From: a bacterium
Lineage (GTDB): Bacteria > Actinomycetota > Acidimicrobiia > Acidimicrobiales > CATQHL01
DNA: 6,145 bases
Assembly: GCA_028819945.1 (NCBI GenBank)
Contig: JAPPKQ010000104.1
Span: forward strand, 1 to 6,145
Direction: 5' to 3'
Numbering within the stretch: the stretch's first letter is position 1; each line of letters opens with the position of its first letter. The position numbers were made by a program, and so were the translations under genes. Shown one piece after another: positions 1-5,337 of the stretch. The notes beneath the pieces were generated by a model. That model saw only the letters and a list, made by a program, of their open reading frames with translations. It searched no databases and was not told the DNA's origin.

Positions 1-918
1 GTCGTGGACCCTGCGGCGGTCACCTGGATGGCCGACGAGCTCGACGCCCATCCCGAGGTGGAGTTGTTCTGTCTCATCGACTCGGTCGAATGCGTGGACC
101 TGATGGAGGCGGCACTCGCCGGCCGACCCGCCGGGCGGCCCATCGACGGCCTCGTGGAGCTGGGCATGGTGGCGGGCCGCACCGGATGCCGCACGATCGA
201 CGGTGCGGTACAGGTCGCCGAGCAGATCGCCGCTTCGGAACGGATCCGCCTGGTCGGGGTGGAGGGCTACGAAGGCATCCTGCACTTCCACGGCGACGAC
301 TTCAGCGAGGTCGACGAGTTCCTGCACCGGATGCGGGCGCTCACCGAGCGGCTTGCCGCAGCCGGGCACTTCGACCACCTCGACGAGGTCATCGTCACCG
401 CCGGCGGCAGCATGTTCCCCGACCGGGTCGTGGAGATCCTGGGCGGCGACTGGGACATCGGCCGCCCGGTGCGGCCGGTCATCCGCCCGGGCGGCTACGC
501 CACCCACGACTCGAAGATGTACACCGACTCGGGACCGTTCGGCGTCCGGGCGCCGATGGACACCTACCCGGCCCTGCGCCCCGCGCTCACGCTCTGGTCG
601 TACGTGGTCTCCCGCCCGGAACCCGACCTGGCCCTGCTCGGCTTCGGCAAGCGCGACGGCTCATACGACGTCGACCTGCCGATGCCCGAGGTGCTCCGCC
701 GCGGCGGCGAGATGCATGACATCGCCGGCCAACTCAAGGTGTTCGAACTCAACGACCAGCACGCGTTCGTGCGCATCACCCCGGGCTTCGACCTCAGAGT
801 CGGCGACCAGGTGGGATGCGGGATCAGCCACCCCTGCACCTCGTTCGAACGCTGGCGCGCCATGCCGATCACCGACGACGACCACAACATCGTCGGCGCA
901 GTCCGGACGTTCTTCTAG
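1..918 (+). CDS. PLP-dependent D-serine deaminase / D-threonine aldolase-like enzyme, C-terminal part (5' end outside window)
   Basis: The frame is open from the first base and ends at TAG 916-918, so the gene starts upstream of the window. Residues below count from the GTG codon at 4-6, which is not a true start. Visible family marks are VELGMVAGRTGCR (51-63), TAGGS (132-136), RPGGYATHD (161-169) and GISHPCTSFERWR (273-285) followed by a C-terminal AVRTFF. In this fold-type III PLP family (alanine-racemase-like barrel plus a metal-binding C-terminal domain) the His and Cys of the HPC motif bind a divalent metal, usually zinc; here they are H276 and C278. The PLP-binding lysine lies near the N terminus and is not in view. 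Family members are usually about 380-430 residues, so roughly the first 100 are missing. The likely role is cytoplasmic deamination or aldol cleavage of a D-beta-hydroxy amino acid; the exact substrate cannot be told. The gene converges on mlrC with a 12-base gap, so it belongs to a different transcript. Confidence 0.85.
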   Translation, partial: VVDPAAVTWMADELDAHPEVELFCLIDSVECVDLMEAALAGRPAGRPIDGLVELGMVAGRTGCRTIDGAVQVAEQIAASERIRLVGVEGYEGILHFHGDDFSEVDEFLHRMRALTERLAAAGHFDHLDEVIVTAGGSMFPDRVVEILGGDWDIGRPVRPVIRPGGYATHDSKMYTDSGPFGVRAPMDTYPALRPALTLWSYVVSRPEPDLALLGFGKRDGSYDVDLPMPEVLRRGGEMHDIAGQLKVFELNDQHAFVRITPGFDLRVGDQVGCGISHPCTSFERWRAMPITDDDHNIVGAVRTFF

Positions 919-930
919 GACGCCTCGGAT

Positions 931-2424
931 TCAGGCGAAGACAGTCGGGCGCAGGCCGGCGATGTCGTCGTCGAGGGGGAAGAACGGGCGCCGCATCCGC
1001 TCGAAGGGCAATGAACGGATCGAGGCGGGCGTGGGGCCCGGGGAGTCGATGACGATCACGGGGGCGTCGGGGTACACCATCCGGTAGTTCATCGGGTTCT
1101 TGGCCACGGCGAACTTGGGGGTGAGTGCGTCCACCCCGACCGAGGTGTACTGCTCGCCTGTCCACTCGTAGGTGGGATGGGTGGCGATGACGATCTGCAA
1201 CCCGCCGGACCGCAGCACCGCCGTCGGACCCATCTCGCCGATCACGCCCTCCCAGATGCCGCCCTCGTAGACGAAATCGCCGTCGGTGAGCGCCTCCACG
1301 GTGCCGGTCACGGTGATCGCCTCGCCCCAGCGTGGATCCAGTTGGTGGCCCAGACGGATTGTCACCTCGGCGCCGATACCTGCGGCGCGGCAGTGGGCGG
1401 CCGCCCCGGGGTCCACCACCGGGGCGACGGACGCCGCATCCGGCGCGTACTGCAGCAGCGCGGCGATGCAGGCCACGCTGTCGCCGGCGGCGCCGCCCCC
1501 GCAGGCGTCGGCGGTCTCCATCAGCACGATCGGCCGGTCGTCGATCGCCAGACCTTGCCGGACGGCCTCGGCGGGGCTCGACATGGCCGGCTCGAACTCG
1601 TGGCGCCGCTGCCAGTACTCCTCGGCGAGAGCGACAGCTGCCTGCCGGGCGCCGGCGGCGTCGCCGTCGGCGATGACGAGCCCGCCACTGCCCATACCGG
1701 GGCGGTCGATGAAGGGATGGACCAGGAACATGCTGGTGGACAGCACATCAGGGAGTTCCTCCAGCGCCTTGGCCTTGCGCATCATGTCGGCGAACGGGCC
1801 ATCACCCTCGGTGGAGCCGTTCACGGCGCCCGTCAGCACCGGCACCTTGGCCATCACCATCGTCGGACGCGCCGCGCCGACGGCGGCATCCACGAGGAGC
1901 GAGGCGCCGCGCCGGCCGGTGGTGTAGGCGTCGCGGTGGGGGTAGGTCTCCCAGGCGACCAGCCCGTCGGCGTTGGTGACCATTTCCTCGGTGACGTGGG
2001 CGTGGAGGTCGAGAGTGGCAACGATCGGGACGTCGGCACCGACGAGGGAGCGGGCGCGCGCCAGCAGGTCGCCCTCGATGTCGTGCACCGTCTCGGAGAC
2101 AGCGGCACCGTGCAGCGCCAGCAGGACCGCGTCCACGGGGACCACCGCCTCCAGCGCCGCCAGGAGATCGCGGCGCAGCGTCTCGTAGCACTCGTCCGTC
2201 AGGGGACCGCCCGGGCTCGTCGAGGCGAACAGCAGTGGCGCCGGCCTTGCCTCACGCTCGGCCAAGACCTCCAGCATCCCGCCCATCACACCCCCGGCGA
2301 CCTCCAGAACGTCGTCGCCGTAGCGGAGCTCGAAGCGCTCGAAGGCGGCGACGTCGATCGGCCGGCCGCCGAAGTCGTTGCATTCGGTCAGGATCCCCCC
2401 GACAGCCACGCGTGGTCCGGTCAT
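931..2424 (-). CDS. mlrC: MlrC-family metallohydrolase (M81 family, microcystinase C-like)
   Basis: This is a complete 497-residue protein, the usual length for the family. The N-terminal DUF1485-type domain carries GGILTECNDF (9-18), ALHGAAV (103-109), TLDLHAHV (137-144) and TYPHRD (160-165). H105, D139, H141 and H163 match the metal-binding positions proposed for MlrC, and E14 is the likely conserved acid. The C-terminal domain carries ETADACGGGAAGDS (303-316), a variant of the common DNPGGG motif, and the typical end AKNPMNYRMVYPDAPVIVID. MlrC itself hydrolyses small linear peptides from microcystin breakdown, but most family members sit in other contexts and have no known substrate, so the symbol marks the family and not the reaction. 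The ATG at 2424 is chosen because AGGAG (2433-2437) lies 8 bases upstream and the motif-bearing N terminus begins there. It is the last gene of the minus-strand set, about 150 bases after the amidohydrolase, with a decayed copy of its own 5' end between them. No signal peptide is visible, so it is cytoplasmic. Confidence 0.9.
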   Translation of the reverse strand: MTGPRVAVGGILTECNDFGGRPIDVAAFERFELRYGDDVLEVAGGVMGGMLEVLAEREARPAPLLFASTSPGGPLTDECYETLRRDLLAALEAVVPVDAVLLALHGAAVSETVHDIEGDLLARARSLVGADVPIVATLDLHAHVTEEMVTNADGLVAWETYPHRDAYTTGRRGASLLVDAAVGAARPTMVMAKVPVLTGAVNGSTEGDGPFADMMRKAKALEELPDVLSTSMFLVHPFIDRPGMGSGGLVIADGDAAGARQAAVALAEEYWQRRHEFEPAMSSPAEAVRQGLAIDDRPIVLMETADACGGGAAGDSVACIAALLQYAPDAASVAPVVDPGAAAHCRAAGIGAEVTIRLGHQLDPRWGEAITVTGTVEALTDGDFVYEGGIWEGVIGEMGPTAVLRSGGLQIVIATHPTYEWTGEQYTSVGVDALTPKFAVAKNPMNYRMVYPDAPVIVIDSPGPTPASIRSLPFERMRRPFFPLDDDIAGLRPTVFA

Positions 2425-2440
2425 GTGCGGGTCTCCTCTC
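2344..2440 (-). repeat. Direct repeat, copy 1 (5' end and ribosome binding site of intact mlrC)
   Basis: This is the copy of an imperfect tandem repeat that belongs to the working gene. It covers the ribosome binding site, the ATG and about the first 27 codons. Bases 2382-2440 match 2502-2560 at about 51 of 59 positions without gaps, at an offset of exactly 120. Bases 2344-2361 match 2460-2477 at 17 of 18, at an offset of 116. The stretch between (2362-2381) is weakly similar and 4 bases shorter than its partner. Each copy contains the 10-base palindrome CCACGCGTGG (2407-2416 and 2527-2536), which codes for part of PRVA. Confidence 0.85.
2433..2437 (-). promoter_or_regulatory. Ribosome binding site of mlrC
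   Basis: AGGAG on the minus strand, 8 bases before the ATG at 2424. It supports that start, and it has an aligned counterpart exactly 120 bases upstream in the duplicated copy. Confidence 0.75.
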
Positions 2441-2454
2441 GTTCGGGTCCTGTC

Positions 2455-2544
2455 TCAGTGGCGGCCACGTCGATCGGCTGACCACCACCGAGGGTCCTGG
2501 CACTCGGTCAGGATCCCGCCGACAGCCACGCGTGGTGAGGGCAT
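2455..2544 (-). pseudogene. Vestigial mlrC start: 29-codon frame with its own ribosome binding site
   Basis: An ATG at 2544 opens a frame reading MPSPRVAVGGILTECQD, against MTGPRVAVGGILTECND in the intact protein. It then shifts out of the homologous frame and stops at TGA 2457-2455 after 29 residues. Past the shift, the neighbouring frame still reads GGGQPIDVAATE, matching GGRPIDVAAFE of MlrC, which shows that an indel broke it. Similarity ends there and the sequence runs into the ribosome binding site of the intact gene. It could be a pure relic of a tandem duplication or of a lost paralogue, or it could now act as a translated leader, since its stop lies 30 bases before the mlrC start. Nothing in the sequence proves translation beyond the strong ribosome binding site. 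Confidence 0.75.
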
Positions 2545-2560
2545 GTTCCGGCCTCCTCTC
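2460..2560 (-). repeat. Direct repeat, copy 2 (decayed 5' copy of mlrC)
   Basis: This is the partner of 2344-2440. It lies just downstream of the amidohydrolase stop codon and is nearly adjacent to copy 1, with 19 bases between them. Bases 2441-2459 and 2561-2577 also show weak similarity ending in CAGT, so the original unit may have been 116-118 bases, filling the whole gap between the amidohydrolase and mlrC. About 14 % divergence in the best-aligned part means it is not a very recent exact duplication. Confidence 0.8.
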
Positions 2561-2562
2561 CT
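2552..2562 (-). promoter_or_regulatory. Strong ribosome binding site ahead of the 29-codon frame
   Basis: The minus strand reads AGGAGAGGAGG, with GGAGG at 2552-2556 ending 7 bases before the ATG at 2544. It is at least as strong as the site of the intact mlrC, to which it aligns, so ribosomes may still load on the decayed copy. Confidence 0.65.
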
Positions 2563-2577
2563 CTGGCCCGCCGGCAG

Positions 2578-3444
2578 TCAGTCCAGGGCGTAGGCCCGGC
2601 AGGCGGACCGCCAGCGCAGGTCCTGCACCGCCTCGGCGTCCAGCGGGGCGACGAGCGCCTCGAAGGCCTCGACTTGGCGCCGGTAGCCGCCGCCGACGTT
2701 GCAGACGGGCCAGTCGCTGCCGAACATGAGGCGCCCGGAACCGAACGACTCGAGGGCCACATCGAAGGCGCCTCGCAGGTCGTCGGGCGTCCAGTCGGCG
2801 TGCGGCGTGACGTTGTGCAGGCCCGAGACCTTGGCGAACACGTTCGGGAAGCTCGCCGCCGCGCCCATCAACTCCACCCAGCGGGGGTAGTCGTCGGCGC
2901 CGATGGGTGGCTTGTTCAGGTGGTCGATCACGATGCGAAGGTCGCCGACCGCGCCGGCCAGGGTGGGCACGTGCTCGAGGTGGCGTAGCTGCACCCCCAC
3001 GAAGTCGTAGGCCATCCCGTGCTCGGCCAGCACGCTCAGGCTCGTGATGACCGCGGGTTGCAGCACCCAGTCGGGGTCGGGTTCGTCGTGGATCAGGTGA
3101 CGGATCCCCACGACCGGCCCCGCCGACTGCAGCCCGTCGAGCGCGGCCGGTGCATTGTCCGGGTCCAGCAGGTCGAACCAGCCGACCACCGCCATGACTC
3201 GATTGTCCGCTGCCTCCACCGTGAGCATCGCCGCAGTGTCGCCGAAGCTGTTCTCGGCCTGTACGAGGATGGCCTCGGTCACACCGGTCGCTTCTATGTG
3301 CTCCCGCGCCTCGTCGACGAGGAACGTCCGGCGGAGTTGGTGGAACACCGGCGGCAGGTCGGCGTCCAGCCAGGCGTACCCGCACTGGTCTAGGTCCCAC
3401 TGGTGGAGGTGGGTGTCGATGAGTCGGGCAGTGGCTTCAGGCAT
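2578..3444 (-). CDS. Amidohydrolase family 2 protein (COG3618, lactonase-like)
   Basis: From the ATG at 3444 this gives 288 residues, the normal size for these single-domain TIM-barrel hydrolases. Motifs in order are IDTHLHQWD (9-17, with the metal-binding H12 and H14), VGIRH (112-116), VIDHLNKPPI (172-181), AKVSGL (204-209) and FGSDWPV (241-247, D244 as the likely catalytic acid). This set is typical of the COG3618 group, which includes L-fucono- and L-rhamnono-lactonases, sulfomuconolactone hydrolase and pyrone dicarboxylate hydrolase (LigI). Hydrolysis of a lactone to the open acid is the best general guess; the substrate is not determined. GGAGG (3453-3457) 8 bases upstream and the usual N-terminal distance to HxH decide the start. 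The frame stays open to a GTG at 3540, but the extra 32 residues look non-conserved. It follows the MalG-type permease by 105 bases and is probably in the same operon. No signal peptide is seen, so it is cytoplasmic. Confidence 0.88.
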   Translation of the reverse strand: MPEATARLIDTHLHQWDLDQCGYAWLDADLPPVFHQLRRTFLVDEAREHIEATGVTEAILVQAENSFGDTAAMLTVEAADNRVMAVVGWFDLLDPDNAPAALDGLQSAGPVVGIRHLIHDEPDPDWVLQPAVITSLSVLAEHGMAYDFVGVQLRHLEHVPTLAGAVGDLRIVIDHLNKPPIGADDYPRWVELMGAAASFPNVFAKVSGLHNVTPHADWTPDDLRGAFDVALESFGSGRLMFGSDWPVCNVGGGYRRQVEAFEALVAPLDAEAVQDLRWRSACRAYALD

Positions 3445-3452
3445 GGTCTCGG

Positions 3453-3457
3453 CCTCC
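3453..3457 (-). promoter_or_regulatory. Ribosome binding site deciding the amidohydrolase start
   Basis: GGAGG on the minus strand, 8 bases before the ATG at 3444. The upstream alternative GTG at 3540 would give an N-terminal extension unusual for the family. Confidence 0.7.
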
Positions 3458-3549
3458 GCATGATGTTCGTCGAGGATGGCGTTCACGGGCTCGAGCGGTG
3501 CGACGCGCCGCCCGCTGCCGGCAGGCGATGGGCTGTGCACGGCTCTCCC

Positions 3550-4356
3550 TCACTTCGTGGCGCCCGCGGTGAGGCCGCGGACGAAGTGCCTCTGCAGCAG
3601 CAGGTAGAACACCAGCACCGGGATCGACACGAAGAGCATGTAGCTGAAGAGCTGCCCGTAGTTCACGTCGAACTGCCCGACCGACCGGAACAACCCCACG
3701 GTGACCGTGTTGCCCTGCAGCGGACCGAGCAGCACCAGCGGGGGCAGGAACTCGTTCCACACCCACACCCCGCAGATCACCAGGACGCTCGCCGTGGCCG
3801 GCCGCAGCAGCGGCAGGATCACCGACCAGTAGATGGATGCCAGGGAGGCCCCGTCTATCGAGGCCGCTTCGGCCAGTTCCCTCGGGATGGACCGCATGAA
3901 ACCGCGGTACACGAGCACCGCGAACGGGGCGTAGTAGGCGCACAGGAACAGGATGAGTCCCGGGAAGCTGTTCTCCAGCCCGATGTACTTCAGCACCCGG
4001 AACACGGGGATCAGGATCACCGGCGTCGGCAGGATCAGACCGAAGAGGATGACGGCGCCGACGGCGTTGCTGATCCAGCTGTTGGACATGTGCAGGGCGA
4101 ACGCCAGCATCGAGGAGACAACCATGATGAGGGCGATCGTCGAGCCCGTGATGAGCAGCGAGTTGACGAGACCACCGCTCACGTCCCCGACACTGAGGAC
4201 CCCCGACATGCCGTCCAGCGTCGGACCGATCGGCGGCTTGGCCGGGGACCGCAGGATCTCGGGGTCGGTCTTGAAGGCGTTGGCGATCACCAGGTACAGG
4301 GGGAACAGGAAGATCGCCGAGACGACGATCGCCAGCAGTGCCCGGAGCTGGCGCAT
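3550..4356 (-). CDS. CUT1-type ABC transporter permease, MalG-like
   Basis: A 268-residue inner-membrane protein, the usual MalG-type length. The N terminus has the hallmark FLFPLYLVIANAFKTDPEI (about 16-34). Six hydrophobic segments are visible at about 7-27, 63-88, 98-118, 131-150, 188-210 and 237-262. The EAA loop that contacts the ATPase reads ELAEAASIDGASLASIYWSV (160-179) followed by ILPLLRP, with the conserved glycine at 169. It would form half of the channel with the permease encoded just upstream. The ATG at 4356 shares one base with the TGA of the upstream gene (TGATG), a classic sign of translational coupling, and GGAG at 4362-4365 lies 5 bases before it. The family moves sugars, sugar alcohols, glycerol phosphate and related compounds; the substrate cannot be read from the permease. 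Confidence 0.92.
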   Translation of the reverse strand: MRQLRALLAIVVSAIFLFPLYLVIANAFKTDPEILRSPAKPPIGPTLDGMSGVLSVGDVSGGLVNSLLITGSTIALIMVVSSMLAFALHMSNSWISNAVGAVILFGLILPTPVILIPVFRVLKYIGLENSFPGLILFLCAYYAPFAVLVYRGFMRSIPRELAEAASIDGASLASIYWSVILPLLRPATASVLVICGVWVWNEFLPPLVLLGPLQGNTVTVGLFRSVGQFDVNYGQLFSYMLFVSIPVLVFYLLLQRHFVRGLTAGATK

Positions 4357-5201
4357 CACAACTCCACCTCGCGGCGACGCAGCACCCGGAGCGAGATGAC
4401 CGTCGTCGCTGCGGTGATCACCAGCAGCAGGACCGCCATCGCCGATGCCAGGCCGGCGCGGTTCTGGGTGAACCCGGCTCGGATGATCGCCAAGCCCACG
4501 GTCTCCGAGGAGCGGCCCGGCCCACCGCCCGTCAGCGCCACCACGTGGTCGTACAGCTTGAGGGCGGAGATCAGCGAGATCAGCGTGGTGATGGTCACCG
4601 CGGGCGCCACCAGGGGCCACGTGATGAGACGGAACCGCAGATACCCCGACGCTCCGTCGATGCTGGCGGCCTCGTAGAGATCGGTGGGGATCGCCCGCAG
4701 GGCGGCCACGTAGAGGACAGTGGCGAAGGCGACGAGCTGCCACGCCAGTGCCAGCCCCACCGATACGACGGCGAGATTGGGCGAACTGATCCACTCCGGA
4801 CCGGGGATTCCGATCGCCTCGAGAGCATTGTTGAGCGAGCCGTCGTTGGCCAGCGTCCAGCGGAAGGTCAGGCCCACGACGAGGGGGCTGAGGACGAACG
4901 GCGCGAACAGGATGATGCGCAACGTCGTGTAGAGCCGCGACCCTGCGTCCAGCAGCACCGCGAAGAGCAGCCCCAGGGCGTTGGGGACGACAACCGAGGC
5001 GGCCGCGATCAGGAGGGTGACGTAGAGGGCGTGGCGGAAATCGCCGCTCTCCCAGAGCTTGGCGTAGTTGCTGAAGCCCACCCACGAGATCTCGTCCCGC
5101 AGGAAGTTCACGTCGTTGAGGCTGTAGTGAACGGTGATGCCGATGGGCGCCACCACCAGCGCTGCGAACAGCGCCGCGGTGGGCGCGCCCATCGCCATCA
5201 A
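4356..5201 (-). CDS. CUT1-type ABC transporter permease, MalF-like (start uncertain)
   Basis: About 280 residues are readable. Residue numbers count from the TTG at 5201. Six hydrophobic segments lie at about 5-25, 59-83, 93-115, 143-168, 196-216 and 252-272. The EAA loop reads DLYEAASIDGASGYLRFRLI (174-193) followed by TWPLVAP. The C-terminal GGGPGRSSETVGLAII (225-240) is typical of MalF-type partners. In-frame candidates are TTG 5201, ATG 5198 and ATG 5192, but none has a clear ribosome binding site. The frame continues upstream as RRSFGL, which looks like the basic stretch normally found before the first membrane segment, so the true start probably lies further upstream, inside or beyond the pure G/C block. 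That block contains no T on the coding strand, hence no possible start codon. An ATG at 5335-5333 could be the real start only if the block holds a length error. The gene ends at TGA 4358-4356, overlapping the next permease. Confidence 0.88.
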   Translation of the reverse strand: MMAMGAPTAALFAALVVAPIGITVHYSLNDVNFLRDEISWVGFSNYAKLWESGDFRHALYVTLLIAAASVVVPNALGLLFAVLLDAGSRLYTTLRIILFAPFVLSPLVVGLTFRWTLANDGSLNNALEAIGIPGPEWISSPNLAVVSVGLALAWQLVAFATVLYVAALRAIPTDLYEAASIDGASGYLRFRLITWPLVAPAVTITTLISLISALKLYDHVVALTGGGPGRSSETVGLAIIRAGFTQNRAGLASAMAVLLLVITAATTVISLRVLRRREVEL

Positions 5202-5210
5202 CCCGAAGCT

Positions 5211-5314
5211 GCGCCGCCCCGCGCCGGGCGGCCGGCGGGGCCCCCCCCCCCGGCCGCCGGGGGGGCGCCCCGCGCGCCCCCCCCCCGGCCGGCGGGCGCG
5301 CCGGGGCGCGGGGG
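5211..5314. other. 104-base block of pure G and C with long homopolymer runs (probable sequence or assembly artefact)
   Basis: Every base from 5211 to 5314 is G or C. It includes C runs of 11 (5241-5251) and 10 (5277-5286) and a G run of 7 (5259-5265). It also holds short self-complementary pieces, such as GGCGGCC at 5227-5233 facing GGCCGCC at 5252-5258. It sits exactly where the binding-protein gene should end and the MalF-type permease should begin, and its flanks read in different frames. Flanking coding DNA is GC-rich but otherwise normal. The simplest reading is unreliable sequence or a wrongly joined gap. A real hairpin or G-quadruplex-forming spacer between the binding-protein and permease genes is the alternative. 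Confidence 0.7.
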
Positions 5315-5337
5315 TGAAGTTGGGTGGTTTTGCATGA

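Noticed and set aside
921..937. Small hairpin CGCCT-loop-AGGCG between the convergent genes, as a terminator
   Set aside because: The stem is only 5 base pairs, it overlaps the mlrC stop codon, and no T run follows on either strand. It is too weak to call.
1177..2481. 434-codon plus-strand frame opposite mlrC
   Set aside because: Its translation is rich in H, R, G, Q and D without any domain pattern, typical of the antisense of a GC-rich gene. The minus-strand MlrC motifs account for this DNA.
2252..3400. 382-codon minus-strand frame overlapping the amidohydrolase in another frame
   Set aside because: It is an Arg/Pro/Gly-rich shadow that crosses the amidohydrolase end and the repeat region. 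It has no motifs, while the amidohydrolase frame has all the family motifs.
3515..3524. Palindrome CTGCCGGCAG in the gap before the amidohydrolase, as an operator
   Set aside because: A single short GC palindrome is expected by chance in such DNA, and no promoter elements are seen around it.
3445..3540. Longer amidohydrolase starting at GTG 3540
   Set aside because: The extra 32 residues show no family similarity, and the ATG at 3444 has a well-spaced GGAGG.
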